Part shown: positions 1 to 8,918 of the stretch, piece by piece
How positions within the stretch are numbered: position 1 is the first letter of the stretch
Layout: every line of letters starts with the position of its first letter
Notes under the pieces: generated by a model
What the model saw: the letters and a program-made list of their open reading frames with translations, nothing else
Databases searched by the model: none
Told to the model about the DNA's origin: nothing
Program-made: the position numbers and the translations under genes
Assembly: GCA_002694745.1 (NCBI GenBank)
Contig: NZMY01000050.1
Coordinates: 373,812-437,811, forward strand
Reading direction: 5' to 3'
Length of the DNA: 64,000 nucleotides
Source of the DNA: Croceicoccus sp.
GTDB lineage: Bacteria > Pseudomonadota > Alphaproteobacteria > Sphingomonadales > Sphingomonadaceae

Positions 1-515
1 TCCAGCATCTCGAACCGGGCCAGCGCCTCGTCGACGCGCTCGGTCGTCATCAGCTTGCGCAGGCGAACACGGTTTTCCGCGCTTTCCAGGCGGGCCGCGA
101 TCATCGACTGCCGGCTGCGAGCCTCGCGCAGGCGCTGCTGCAGCTTGGCGATGTCTTCCTCGTTGGCGCGCAGGCTCTGTTCGAGCACGTCCATTTCCTC
201 GGACAGTTGCTTGGCCAGGTCGGTCGCCTTGCGCTTTTCCATCAGGGCGGCGCGGGCCAGGTCCTCACGGCCCTTGGACAGCGCCAGCTGCGCCTTGTCG
301 GCCCAGTCGGCCTGCAGCCGCTCCAGCTTCACCGCGTGACGCTGCATTTCCTTCTGGTCGGCGATGGTGCGGGCGGCGCCTGCACGAACCTCGACCAGCG
401 TTTCCTCCATCTCGACGATGATCATGCGGATCATCTTTTCGGGATCGTCGGCCTTCTCGATCATGTCCGAGAAGTTGGCGGCAATGATGTCACGGGTGCG
501 TGAAAATATTCCCAT
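1..515 (-). CDS. pspA: Phage shock protein A (PspA/IM30 family), C-terminus outside window
   Basis: Membrane-stress effector of the PspA/IM30 (ESCRT-III-like) family, which binds the inner membrane and restrains PspF. The minus-strand protein starts MGIFSRTRDIIAANFSDMIE and continues as a charged alpha-helical coiled coil typical of PspA; it runs off the left edge after about 171 codons. The ATG at 515 has a GGAG ribosome site 8 nt upstream and matches the usual PspA N-terminus, so I chose it. However, the frame stays open upstream to an ATG at 785 that also has a good ribosome site, so a longer form is possible. It is the distal gene seen here on the transcript expected from the sigma-54 promoter near 1040. 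Confidence 0.92.
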   Translation of the reverse strand, partial: MGIFSRTRDIIAANFSDMIEKADDPEKMIRMIIVEMEETLVEVRAGAARTIADQKEMQRHAVKLERLQADWADKAQLALSKGREDLARAALMEKRKATDLAKQLSEEMDVLEQSLRANEEDIAKLQQRLREARSRQSMIAARLESAENRVRLRKLMTTERVDEALARFEML

Positions 516-785
516 CAATTGGGCTCCGTTCTGCCTCAAGCTGCTGCCGCCGCGAAAGCGGATCGGCTCTTCGTCATCATACTCGCGCTGGCGGCGCGTT
601 TCACCTTTTTCCCGGCGCTCGCGGTCGGTCATCAGGCGGGCGACTTCGCGCTCGAAGCGCGAGTTTTCGTCGCGCTTCTTGGCGGCCTCGTCATCGGTCC
701 AGGGCGTATCGGCCAGCTTGCGGCCGTCATTGTCGGCGGCGGCCTGTTTGTCCGTTTCGGGAGAAAGGTCTTTCCTGTCGTTCAT
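516..785 (-). other. In-frame 90-codon open extension upstream of PspA
   Basis: From ATG at 785, preceded by GAAGAGGA with 4-5 nt spacing, 90 codons run without a stop straight into the PspA start at 515. The encoded segment begins MNDRKDLSPETDK and is strongly charged (many Arg, Glu, Asp), with no membrane segment and no domain I recognise. Either PspA in this organism carries a charged N-terminal extension, or the region encodes a short protein whose own stop codon has been lost or misread. Both start sites look usable, so two isoforms are possible. What is seen is the continuous frame and the two ribosome sites; the interpretation is inference. Confidence 0.5.
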
Positions 786-811
786 ATCGTCCTCTTCGGG
801 GATATCTGCCT

Positions 812-997
812 TCAAGCCAGAACATAGCTCAGGGCCACGGGGGCCTTGGCCGGCGATACAAGCTTGACGTCGCAGACCGGCGGAAGCGAGCAGGCCATGT
901 CGCGAACAGCATAGGCGCTAAGCGAAAGCATGGCGATCGCGGCGAGAATGCTGGTGGCTACTGGGCCGATCGGGCCGGATTGGCGAAAACTAAACAT
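812..997 (-). CDS. Small hypothetical protein with one membrane segment, first ORF of psp transcript
   Basis: A 61-residue ORF starting at the ATG at 995-997, with GGGGA a few bases upstream. It begins MFSFRQSGPIGP, then has one hydrophobic stretch (about residues 13-29, ATSILAAIAMLSLSAYAV) that could be a signal anchor or a signal peptide, then a short tail with two Cys. It begins about 25 nt downstream of the predicted sigma-54 transcription start and ends 27 nt before the next start codon at 785, so it would be the first gene of the psp operon. It does not resemble PspB or PspC. I do not recognise a family; the call rests on position, ribosome site and membrane segment. Confidence 0.5.
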   Translation of the reverse strand: MFSFRQSGPIGPVATSILAAIAMLSLSAYAVRDMACSLPPVCDVKLVSPAKAPVALSYVLA

Positions 998-1032
998 GAT
1001 GTCCCCACATCTTCGAACTATGCCAGATACTA

Positions 1033-1049
1033 TGCAGGGAGCGTGCCAA
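1033..1049 (-). promoter_or_regulatory. Predicted sigma-54 (RpoN) promoter of the psp operon
   Basis: Read on the minus strand the sequence is TTGGCACGCTCCCTGCA. It has the invariant GG and GC dinucleotides separated by 10 bases and matches the -24 element (TTGGCACG) perfectly and the -12 element (CTGCA) closely. It lies 36 bp upstream of the small ORF at 997 and faces away from pspF, the sigma-54 activator encoded divergently. This is the arrangement known for psp loci. Confidence 0.85.
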
Positions 1050-1149
1050 CGCTAGAAAACGTTTTACTAACAGAGGCTTATGGAAATTTCCTCGAACAGG
1101 CTCGCGAAATATTTGCCAAGAGTTGGGGGATTGCGCTAATTTATGGTCA

Positions 1150-2205
1150 ATGGATCGGGGTAAGCAGTTCGTCGGCCAGTCCAAGGCCATTCTCGACGCG
1201 GTCGAACGCGCCAGTCGCGCCGCTGCGCTGTCGCGTCCGGTCCTTGTAATCGGTGAGCGTGGAACCGGCAAAGAGCTGATCGCCGAACGACTTCATCACC
1301 TGTCGGACCGCTGGGGTGAGCCGCTGGTCGTCATGAATTGCGCCGCCTTGCCCGAAACGTTGATCGAGGCGGAATTGTTCGGGCATGAGGCGGGGGCCTT
1401 CACCGGCGCATCGAAAGCGCGAACCGGCCGGTTCGAGGAAGCCGATGGCGGAACCTTGTTTCTCGACGAACTGGGCACCCTGTCGATGGCCGCGCAGGAA
1501 CGGCTGCTGCGCGCGGTCGAATATGGCGAGGTCACCCGGATCGGTGCATCGCGCCCGACGCAGGTCGATGTTCGCATCGTCGCCGCCACGAACGAGGATC
1601 TTCCCGCGCTTGCCGAGCGAGGCGATTTTCGCGCCGACCTGCTCGACCGCTTGAGTTTCGAGGTGATCACCCTTCCGCCCCTGCGCGCCCGCGAGGGAGA
1701 CATCATCGTCATCGCCGACTTCTTCGGCCGGCGCATGGCGGCAGAACTGCTTTGGGACGACTGGCCGGGATTTTCCGACAGCGTGATCGACCAGCTTGAA
1801 GAGTATCCCTGGCCCGGCAACGTCCGCGAATTGCGCAATGTCGTCGAACGCGCGGTCTATCGCTGGGACGACTGGAGCAAGCCTGTAGGCACGGTGGTGT
1901 TCGACCCTTTCGCCTCGCCATGGGCACCGCGATCCGCGCCTCGGCGTGAGAGCGGGGGGCGGGTCGAGGCTTTGCCGCCGGTCGAATTGAAGCCTGCCTT
2001 CGACTATGCCGCGATCACCGATTTGCGCGCGGCGGTTGACGGCCATGAACGGGCCATCGTCGAATCCGCGCTGGATCGGCACCGGTGGAACCAGCGGCGT
2101 GCGGCCGAGGCGCTGGGCCTCAGCTATGATCAGCTGCGCCACTGCATCCGCAAGCACGGGCTGAACGAGAGCGGCGAAAGCGCCGAGGGCGGGAAGGCGG
2201 CCTGA
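1150..2205 (+). CDS. pspF: PspF, sigma-54-dependent transcriptional activator of psp genes
   Basis: Enhancer-binding AAA+ protein that drives open-complex formation by sigma-54 RNA polymerase at psp promoters. Visible: Walker A GERGTGKE near the N-terminus, the sigma-54 contact loop GAFTGA, Walker B GGTLFLDEL, the WPGNVREL motif, and a C-terminal Fis-type helix-turn-helix (NQRRAAEALGLSYDQLRHC). There is no N-terminal receiver or sensor domain, which is characteristic of PspF. I start at MDRGKQFVGQS (1150); an in-frame ATG at 1123 would add nine residues. It is divergent from pspA with the sigma-54 promoter between them, so PspA probably inhibits it in the usual feedback loop. Confidence 0.93.
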   Translation: MDRGKQFVGQSKAILDAVERASRAAALSRPVLVIGERGTGKELIAERLHHLSDRWGEPLVVMNCAALPETLIEAELFGHEAGAFTGASKARTGRFEEADGGTLFLDELGTLSMAAQERLLRAVEYGEVTRIGASRPTQVDVRIVAATNEDLPALAERGDFRADLLDRLSFEVITLPPLRAREGDIIVIADFFGRRMAAELLWDDWPGFSDSVIDQLEEYPWPGNVRELRNVVERAVYRWDDWSKPVGTVVFDPFASPWAPRSAPRRESGGRVEALPPVELKPAFDYAAITDLRAAVDGHERAIVESALDRHRWNQRRAAEALGLSYDQLRHCIRKHGLNESGESAEGGKAA

Positions 2206-2353
2206 GCGCTGCCGCTTCCACCTTGCTTTTTCCGGTTTTCGCTCCTATCTGACGACTCATCCCGACATTGTCGCGCACAAGGCCGGGACGGTACCGCAGG
2301 GTTCCGGCGCGTCTTTCCGTATTCGCGGCACGGGCATCGAACGAAGGAATTGC

Positions 2354-2929
2354 ATGACCGACATCGCGCGCCTCACCGATCTGATCGAACAGGAAGTCAC
2401 CGCTTCCGGCTTCGAACTCGTGCGCGTGAAGCTGTTCGGATCGGATGACGAACGCACGCTGCAGGTGATGGCCGAGAATCCCGAGACGGGCCAGCTCGTC
2501 ATCGATCAGTGCATGGCGATCTCGCGCCGCATTTCCGATGCGATCGACGCGCGCGAGGAAGCGGGCGACGAGCTGATTCAGGGCGCATACCGGCTGGAAG
2601 TGTCTTCCCCGGGCATCGACCGCCCGCTGACCCGCGCAAAGGATTTCGCGAACTGGGTCGGTCACGAGGCGCGCATCACATTGTCCAAGGACGCAGAGGC
2701 GCCCGCGGGTAACAAGCGCACGTTTCAGGGCGACCTGACCGCGTTTGACGACGGCATGGTGACGGTCGAGGACAAGAAGCTGGGATCGGTGACCATGCCG
2801 CTGGCGGACATTCATTCGGCCAAGCTGATGCTGACCGATCGGCTGATCAAGTCGACCGTGCCGCTGGATACGACCGGCGCCGACGAAGTTGAGGAAGTCG
2901 AGGATATGTCGGAAGAGGACGCCGACTAG
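2354..2929 (+). CDS. rimP: Ribosome maturation factor RimP
   Basis: Cytoplasmic 30S assembly factor. The 191-residue protein has the RimP N-terminal domain with the SPGIDRPL motif (residues near 88-95), followed by the SH3-like C-terminal domain and an acidic tail (EEVEEVEDMSEEDAD). The start MTDIARLTDLIEQ is preceded by GAAGGAA. It is immediately upstream of nusA (82 bp), the near-universal rimP-nusA-infB order. The tail is longer than in E. coli but normal for alphaproteobacteria. The 148-bp gap after pspF shows no terminator I can identify; a promoter for the block is expected there. Confidence 0.97.
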   Translation: MTDIARLTDLIEQEVTASGFELVRVKLFGSDDERTLQVMAENPETGQLVIDQCMAISRRISDAIDAREEAGDELIQGAYRLEVSSPGIDRPLTRAKDFANWVGHEARITLSKDAEAPAGNKRTFQGDLTAFDDGMVTVEDKKLGSVTMPLADIHSAKLMLTDRLIKSTVPLDTTGADEVEEVEDMSEEDAD

Positions 2930-3011
2930 TTCTGGCGCTTTCGGCAGCAAACTATTATGCGGCGGGCGACCAAAGGGCCTTAGCCGGGATTGAGCAGGGA
3001 AGACGATTAAC

Positions 3012-4742
3012 ATGGCGAATGCGATTTCGGCGAACCGCGCAGAGCTTCTGGCGATTGCCAATGCGGTGGCCAGCGAGAAGATGATCGACAAGTCCATCGT
3101 GATCGAAGCGATGGAAGAAGCGATCCAGAAGAGCGCCCGCAACCGTTACGGCGCCGAGAACGACATCCGCGCCAAGCTTGACCCGCAGACCGGCGATCTT
3201 CGCCTGTGGCGAGTGGTCGAGGTGGTCGAGGAAGTCGAAGACTACTTCAAGCAGGTGTCTGTCGAGCAGGCGCAGAAGCTGCAGGACGGCGCGCAGGTCG
3301 GCGACTTCATCGTGGATCCGCTGCCCCCCGTCGACCTGGGCCGCATCGATGCGCAGTCGGCCAAGCAGGTGATTTTCCAGAAGGTCCGCGATGCCGAGCG
3401 TGAGCGCCAGTACGAGGAATTCAAGGACCGCGCGGGCGAAGTCATCACCGGCGTGATCAAGTCGGTCGAGTTCGGCCACGTGATCGTGAACCTCGGCCGC
3501 GCCGAGGGCATCATTCGCCGCGACCAGCAGATCCCGCGCGAGGTTGCCCGCACCGGCGAACGCATCCGCGCGCTGATCATGAAGGTGGAGCGGTCGAACC
3601 GCGGCCCGCAGATCTTCCTGTCGCGCGCGCATCCCGAATTCATGAAGAAGCTGTTCGCGCAGGAAGTGCCCGAGATCTACGACGGCATCATCCAGATCAA
3701 GGCCGCCGCCCGCGATCCGGGCAGCCGCGCCAAGATCGGCGTGATCAGCCACGACAGCAGCATCGACCCCGTCGGCGCCTGCGTCGGCATGAAGGGCAGC
3801 CGCGTGCAGGCCGTCGTGCAGGAACTGCAGGGTGAGAAGATCGACATCATTCCCTGGAGCGAGGACACCGCGACCTTCATCGTGAATGCGCTTCAGCCCG
3901 CGACCGTCAGCCGCGTCGTCATCGACGAGGAGGAAAGCCGCATCGAAGTCGTCGTTCCCGACGATCAGCTGTCGCTGGCCATTGGTCGCCGCGGCCAGAA
4001 CGTGCGCCTCGCCTCGCAGCTGACCGAGAGCCAGATCGACATCATGACCGAGCAGGAATCGAGCGAGAAGCGGTCGAAGGAATTCGCCGAACGCTCGAAG
4101 ATGTTCGAGGAAGAGCTGGACGTCGACGAGACGCTTTCGCAGTTGCTGGTGGCCGAAGGCTTCACCGAGCTGGAAGAAGTCGCCTATGTCGACCGCGAAG
4201 AGCTGGCGGGTATCGAAGGCTTTGACGAAGATCTCGCCGAAGAGCTCCAGTCGCGTGCGATCGAGGCGCTGGAGCGCCGCGAGGAAACCTTCCGCACCGC
4301 TCGCCGCGAAATGGGCGTCGAGGATGCGCTGGCCGAGATCCCGCATCTTAACGAGGAAATGCTCGTCGTGCTCGGTAACGCTGGCATTCTGACGCTGGAC
4401 GATCTGGCCGACCTTGCGACCGATGAGCTTATCGCCAAGCGCCGCGAGGGTCCGCGCCGCCGCGGTGGGGCTGCCAGCGGTCCGCCGCTCAAGCGCGACC
4501 GCCGCCCGGAAGACAAGGGCGGCGTACTCGGCGCCTATGGCCTGACCGAAGAGCAGGGCAACGAGATCATCATGGCCGCCCGCGCGCACTGGTTCGAGGA
4601 CGAGGAAGACGTGACCGAGGGCCAGCCCGCGGACGAGACGATTTCCTCCGAAGCCGAGGCCGTGACCGACGAAGCCGTGGCCGAGGCGACTGCCGAGGAC
4701 GAAAACATGCAGGAGGCCGCCGATGCGGACTCCAAGCAATGA
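3012..4742 (+). CDS. nusA: Transcription termination/antitermination factor NusA
   Basis: RNA-polymerase-binding elongation factor for pausing, termination and antitermination. The 576-residue protein shows the NusA N-terminal domain (MIDKSIVIEAMEEAIQKSAR), an S1 domain with GVIKSVEFGHVIVNLGRAEG, two KH domains (GMKGSRVQAVVQEL and AIGRRGQNVRLASQL), then C-terminal helix-hairpin-helix-like acidic repeats (ELAGIEGFDEDLAEEL) and a highly acidic end. Length and domain order fit alphaproteobacterial NusA. It overlaps the downstream YlxR-like gene by 20 nt, implying coupled translation. Confidence 0.98.
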   Translation: MANAISANRAELLAIANAVASEKMIDKSIVIEAMEEAIQKSARNRYGAENDIRAKLDPQTGDLRLWRVVEVVEEVEDYFKQVSVEQAQKLQDGAQVGDFIVDPLPPVDLGRIDAQSAKQVIFQKVRDAERERQYEEFKDRAGEVITGVIKSVEFGHVIVNLGRAEGIIRRDQQIPREVARTGERIRALIMKVERSNRGPQIFLSRAHPEFMKKLFAQEVPEIYDGIIQIKAAARDPGSRAKIGVISHDSSIDPVGACVGMKGSRVQAVVQELQGEKIDIIPWSEDTATFIVNALQPATVSRVVIDEEESRIEVVVPDDQLSLAIGRRGQNVRLASQLTESQIDIMTEQESSEKRSKEFAERSKMFEEELDVDETLSQLLVAEGFTELEEVAYVDREELAGIEGFDEDLAEELQSRAIEALERREETFRTARREMGVEDALAEIPHLNEEMLVVLGNAGILTLDDLADLATDELIAKRREGPRRRGGAASGPPLKRDRRPEDKGGVLGAYGLTEEQGNEIIMAARAHWFEDEEDVTEGQPADETISSEAEAVTDEAVAEATAEDENMQEAADADSKQ

Positions 4743-5517
4743 GACCGTAGCGTCCGACATCGATGAAAAGGTGCCCGAGTTCGACGAGGGCACCGTCACC
4801 CGCCGCTCTGGCGCGCGGGGCGATGGGCCCATGCGCAAATGCGTGATCACGGGCCGCATCGCTCCGCGCGAGAGCCTGCTGCGTCTTGCGATGGGGGCGG
4901 GGCCGGATGGCCGCTTGGTCGTGCTGCCCGATGCCCACGCCAAGGCGCCGGGTCGCGGCGCATGGGTCGGCGTCACGCGCGGCGAGCTTGAAGAAGCGAT
5001 CGCGAAGGGCCATCTGAAGGGAGCCCTGGCACGCGGTTTCAAGGGGCCGCCGCCAGCCATTCCGGCCGATCTACCCGAACTGGCAGAGCAGGCGTTGTTG
5101 CGTGCGCTGACCGATCGTCTGGGCATCGAGTACCGATCCGGCAATTTGCTTGCCGGGTCCGACCGCATTGCCGAGGCAGCGCGGGCGGGCAAGGTCTGGT
5201 GGCTGGGGCATGCGTCCGACGCCGGCGGCGACGGTTCGCGGCGGCTCGACCAGGCATGGCGCGTGGGTGAGGACGAGGAAGGCTCCGGCATGGCGGGCGA
5301 ACGCTTGCCTCTGGACCGGGCGGGCCTGTCTGTGGCATTGGGCCGCGACAATACCGTCCATCTGGCGTTGACCGATCGTGCCGCCGCCGGACGTGTTTCG
5401 ACCTTGCTTGCAAGGCTCAACCATTACCTTGGCCGCGATGCCGCGACCGCCGGTGGCCCCGGGAATGCCGGGTTGGAAAGTGGAGGGCCTGCCGCACAGC
5501 GGGCCAGCGAACCGTAG
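4723..5517 (+). CDS. YlxR (DUF448) / L7Ae-like RNA-binding protein
   Basis: A 264-residue protein with an N-terminal DUF448/YlxR domain (MRKCVITGRIAPRESLLRLA, then GRGAWV) and a C-terminal region resembling an L7Ae-type RNA-binding fold (near residues 115-235, ALTDRLGIEYRSGNLLAGSD). The two-domain form between nusA and infB is common in alphaproteobacteria. YlxR-family proteins bind RNA or RNase P in other bacteria; the role here is not established. It starts inside the end of nusA (ATG at 4723), so it is cotranscribed, and infB follows about 100 bp later. Confidence 0.88.
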   Translation: MRTPSNETVASDIDEKVPEFDEGTVTRRSGARGDGPMRKCVITGRIAPRESLLRLAMGAGPDGRLVVLPDAHAKAPGRGAWVGVTRGELEEAIAKGHLKGALARGFKGPPPAIPADLPELAEQALLRALTDRLGIEYRSGNLLAGSDRIAEAARAGKVWWLGHASDAGGDGSRRLDQAWRVGEDEEGSGMAGERLPLDRAGLSVALGRDNTVHLALTDRAAAGRVSTLLARLNHYLGRDAATAGGPGNAGLESGGPAAQRASEP

Positions 5518-5617
5518 AGGCGGGCGCGTTCGGCGCACCTGCAGGGGCAGGCCGCAGCAGATGACGACGCCGTTCGCGGCGTGACGAAGATGATTTTGAT
5601 AGGGTTTTTTGACCAGT

Positions 5618-8221
5618 ATGAGCGATAACGACAACAGCACCCGGACCCGCAAGCCGCTTGGCCTGAAGCGTGCGGTGGACGCGGGCGAGGTCAAGCAGAC
5701 TTTCAGCCATGGCCGCACCAACAAGGTCGCCGTGGAAGTAAAGCGCAAGCGCAAGATCCTGAAGCCGGGTGAGACTGCGCCTGCCGCGGCTCCCGAAGCC
5801 GCGCCGACTCCCGCCGCTGCTCCGCCCGCCGCACCCAAGCCTGCCGCGCCGAAGCCCGCACCGCGCCGTCCGTCGCCCAGCGATGAGACGCCGCAGGAGC
5901 GTGTCGCCCGCCTGCAGCGCGAGGCCGAGGAAGAACGCCTGAAGATGGCGGAGGAAGCCCGCCGCCGCGAGGAAGAGGCCAAGGCAAAGGAGCTGGAGGA
6001 AGAGCGCCAGCGCGCCGAGGAAAACCGCAAGGCAGAGGCCGAGGCACAGAAGGAAGCCGAGGCCGAAGTCAAGGAGACGCAGGAAAAGCCCGCTCCCGAG
6101 GTGGAAGCGGAGAAGCCTTCCGAACAGGAAGATGCCGCGCCGACCGCAGATGGCCCGGCCGCAGATGGCGAGGAAGAGGGCGAAGCCGTCCCGGCGCCAC
6201 GCAAGTTCACGCCGGTCAAGCGTCCCGAACCCAAGAAGGTCGAGAAGAAGCCTGCCGCCGACAAGAAGGGCGGCGCGCGCGATACGCGCGGCGATGCGCG
6301 CAGTGTCGATGCCAAGGGGGCAGACCGTCGCCGCGGCGGCAAGCTGACCGTCAACAAGGCCTTGAACGACGACGAAGGCGCACGGGCCCGCAGCCTTGCC
6401 GCGCTCAAGCGTGCGCGAGAGAAAGAACGCCGCTCGCAATATCGCGGCCAGCAGCAGCCGCGTGAGAAGCAGGTGCGCGATGTCGTCGTGCCCGAGGCCA
6501 TTACCGTGCAGGAACTTGCCAATCGCATGGCCGAAAAGGGCGCGGATCTGGTCAAGGAACTGTTCAATCTGGGCATGATGGTGACCGTCAACCAGACCAT
6601 CGACCAGGATACGGCGGAACTGCTGGTCGAACAGTTCGGCCATAACATCGAGCGCGTGTCGGAAAGCGATGTCGACATCGACACCACGGTCGACGTGGAT
6701 CCCGAGGAAAGCCTGAAAGGGCGTCCTCCGGTCGTGACGATCATGGGGCATGTCGACCACGGCAAGACCAGCCTGCTCGATGCGCTGCGCGGCACCGATG
6801 TGACCCGCGGCGAGGCGGGCGGCATCACGCAGCATATCGGCGCGTATCAGATCAAGACCAAGGCGGGTGACCTCATCACCTTCCTCGATACGCCGGGCCA
6901 CGAGGCCTTTACCGAGATGCGCGCGCGTGGTGCCAATGTCACCGATATCGTCATCCTGGTGGTGGCGGCCGACGACGGGCTGATGCCGCAGACGATCGAG
7001 GCGATCAACCACACCAAGGCGGCCGGCGTGCCGATGATCGTGGCGATCAACAAGATCGACAAGGACGAGGCGAACCCGCAGAAGATCCGCGAGCGCCTGC
7101 TGGAGCATGAGATCATCGTCGAGGCCATGAGCGGCGACGTGATGGACGTCGAGGTTTCGGCCAAGAACAAGGTCGGGCTCGACAAGCTGCTCGATGCGAT
7201 CAATCTGCAGTCCGAACTGCTCGAACTGAAGGCCAACCCCGACCGCGACGCCGAGGCGACCGTGATCGAGGCGCAGCTCGACAAGGGCAAGGGGCCGCTG
7301 GCCACCGTCCTCGTTACGCGCGGTACGCTGCGCCGCGGCGATGTGTTCGTGGTCGGCACCGAAAGCGGCCGTGTTCGCGCGATGCATGACGACAAGGGGC
7401 GTCAGGTCAAGGAAGCGGGTCCGTCGACTCCGGTCGAGGTGCTGGGCCTTGGCGGTGTGCCCAATGCGGGCGACGTCCTGAACGTGGTCGAGAACGAGCA
7501 GCGCGCCCGTGAGGTTGCCGGCTATCGTACCGAAAAGGCTAACGAGAAGCGCACCGCGATGCCGGTCTCGAACTTCGAGAACATGTTCTCGGCGCTCAAG
7601 AGCGAGATGGTCGAGTTCCCGGTGGTCATCAAGGCGGACGTGCAGGGTTCGGTCGAGGCGATCTCGACCGCGCTTACCCGGCTGTCCAACGACCTCATCA
7701 AGGTTCGCGTCCTGCATTCGGGCGTCGGCGCCATTACCGAGAGCGACGTGACGCTCGCGGCGGCATCGGGCGCTCCGATCATCGGCTTCAACGTGCGTCC
7801 CAATGCCAAGGCGCGCCAGCAGATGGAAAAGGACAAGGTGGAGATGATGTATTACGACGTCATCTATCACCTGACCGAGGAAATCGCGAAGCGCATGGCG
7901 GGCGAACTGGGTCCCGAGCGGATCGAGAACGTCGTGGGCCGCGCGCAGGTCAAGCAGGTGTTCCCTGCCGGCAAGAAGGACAAGGCCGCGGGCCTGCTGG
8001 TCGAGGAAGGCGTCATCCGCAAGGGTCTGTTCGCGCGTCTTACCCGCAACGATGTCATCGTTTCGGCCACCTCGATCGAATCGCTGCGGCGCTTCAAGGA
8101 CGACGTGGACGAAGTCCGCGCAGGTCTGGAATGCGGCGTGGTGCTGTCCGACACGAACGACATCAAGCCGGGCGACCAGCTGGAAGTCTTTGAAGTCGAG
8201 GAGCGCGAGCGCGTTCTGTAA
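5618..8221 (+). CDS. infB: Translation initiation factor IF-2
   Basis: GTPase that places initiator tRNA on the 30S subunit. The long N-terminal region is rich in Ala, Lys, Glu and Arg. The G domain follows, with GHVDHGKTSLLD (G1), DTPGHEAF (G3) and NKIDK (G4), then IF2 domains II-IV to a typical end (EVFEVEERERVL). Length is about 867 residues. I start at MSDNDNSTRTRKP (5618); a TTG at 5609 with AGGG 4 nt upstream would add three residues and is a real alternative. Confidence 0.98.
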   Translation: MSDNDNSTRTRKPLGLKRAVDAGEVKQTFSHGRTNKVAVEVKRKRKILKPGETAPAAAPEAAPTPAAAPPAAPKPAAPKPAPRRPSPSDETPQERVARLQREAEEERLKMAEEARRREEEAKAKELEEERQRAEENRKAEAEAQKEAEAEVKETQEKPAPEVEAEKPSEQEDAAPTADGPAADGEEEGEAVPAPRKFTPVKRPEPKKVEKKPAADKKGGARDTRGDARSVDAKGADRRRGGKLTVNKALNDDEGARARSLAALKRAREKERRSQYRGQQQPREKQVRDVVVPEAITVQELANRMAEKGADLVKELFNLGMMVTVNQTIDQDTAELLVEQFGHNIERVSESDVDIDTTVDVDPEESLKGRPPVVTIMGHVDHGKTSLLDALRGTDVTRGEAGGITQHIGAYQIKTKAGDLITFLDTPGHEAFTEMRARGANVTDIVILVVAADDGLMPQTIEAINHTKAAGVPMIVAINKIDKDEANPQKIRERLLEHEIIVEAMSGDVMDVEVSAKNKVGLDKLLDAINLQSELLELKANPDRDAEATVIEAQLDKGKGPLATVLVTRGTLRRGDVFVVGTESGRVRAMHDDKGRQVKEAGPSTPVEVLGLGGVPNAGDVLNVVENEQRAREVAGYRTEKANEKRTAMPVSNFENMFSALKSEMVEFPVVIKADVQGSVEAISTALTRLSNDLIKVRVLHSGVGAITESDVTLAAASGAPIIGFNVRPNAKARQQMEKDKVEMMYYDVIYHLTEEIAKRMAGELGPERIENVVGRAQVKQVFPAGKKDKAAGLLVEEGVIRKGLFARLTRNDVIVSATSIESLRRFKDDVDEVRAGLECGVVLSDTNDIKPGDQLEVFEVEERERVL

Positions 8222-8274
8222 CAGGTGGGCGCGGGCGATCCCGATCAGGAGACGATCGACCGGCGCAGTGATAA

Positions 8275-8303
8275 TGCCGAGGCTACCCTTGGGTGCCTCG
8301 GCA
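8275..8303 (+). terminator. Strong hairpin after infB, without a clear T-tract
   Basis: TGCCGAGGC pairs with GCCTCGGCA, and the inner ACCC pairs with GGGT, giving a 13-bp stem with one bulged T. It starts 54 nt after the infB stop and is followed by AAAGCGC rather than Ts. It may act as a weak terminator, a processing site or a 3'-end stabiliser. Confidence 0.4.
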
Positions 8304-8379
8304 AAGCGCTGGGCTGCGCATGGATCGTGTCTGGAGCGGCGTTCCTCGCGCCTTTCATGTTCTTGATGGAGCGTATCTG

Positions 8380-8916
8380 ATGCCCCGCTATGCCGCTTTC
8401 TTCGCCAGCATGAATGTCGGCGGCAACCGGCTCAAAATGACCGATCTGCGCGACGCGCTGGAACGTGAGGATCTGGAAGACGTCGAGACCGTCGTCGCCA
8501 GCGGCAATGTGCTGTTCTCCTTCGACGAGCGGCCTTCCGACGGCCTGTCGGAAATGCTGGCCTTCATCGTCAAGGATCGCTTCGGTTTCGAGACTTTTGC
8601 GGCTGTGCGCAGCAAGGACGAGGTGCGCGCCGCCATCGAGGACAATCCCTTTCACGGAGACGGCGAGGACAAGCTTGTCCATACGCTGTTTCTGGATGGG
8701 GAGGCCGATCCGGCGCAATTCAACGTGCTGATGGCTGCCTATGAAGGGCGCGGGCCGGAAAGGATCGCGCTGGGCGGCCGCTGCCTTTATATCGATTATG
8801 TCGAGAGCGTTGGTAACAGCAGGCTGACCGGGCCCTTCATCCAGCGCAAGCTCGACCGGCGCGGCACCGCGAGGAACATGGCTTCGCTGAAACGCATATT
8901 GGACAAGATGGACTGA
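8380..8916 (+). CDS. DUF1697 family protein
   Basis: A 178-residue protein starting [20 protein letters not shown], the hallmark opening of the DUF1697 family (R/AFFRGINVGGnn-like). It also has the conserved [11 protein letters not shown] segment and a C-terminal [16 protein letters not shown] end. Function in the family is not established. GGAG lies 8 nt before the ATG. It sits between infB and rbfA, and its stop is only 2 nt before rbfA, so it probably shares that transcript although it is not part of the conserved translation block in most bacteria. Confidence 0.85.
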   Translation: MPRYAAFFASMNVGGNRLKMTDLRDALEREDLEDVETVVASGNVLFSFDERPSDGLSEMLAFIVKDRFGFETFAAVRSKDEVRAAIEDNPFHGDGEDKLVHTLFLDGEADPAQFNVLMAAYEGRGPERIALGGRCLYIDYVESVGNSRLTGPFIQRKLDRRGTARNMASLKRILDKMD

Positions 8917-8918
8917 CG

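Noticed and set aside
1104..1119. Second sigma-54-like sequence on the minus strand (TTGGCAAATATTTCGC)
   Set aside because: GG-N10-GC spacing is met, but the -12 element is poor and it is further from the gene than the strong promoter at 1033-1049.
5417..7870. Very long antisense open frames opposite infB, and similarly opposite nusA, pnp and the RND gene (800-955 codons)
   Set aside because: They lie fully antisense to well-supported genes. They show no family motifs and low-complexity His/Asp/Arg or Ser/Arg composition, the usual mirror effect of high third-position GC.
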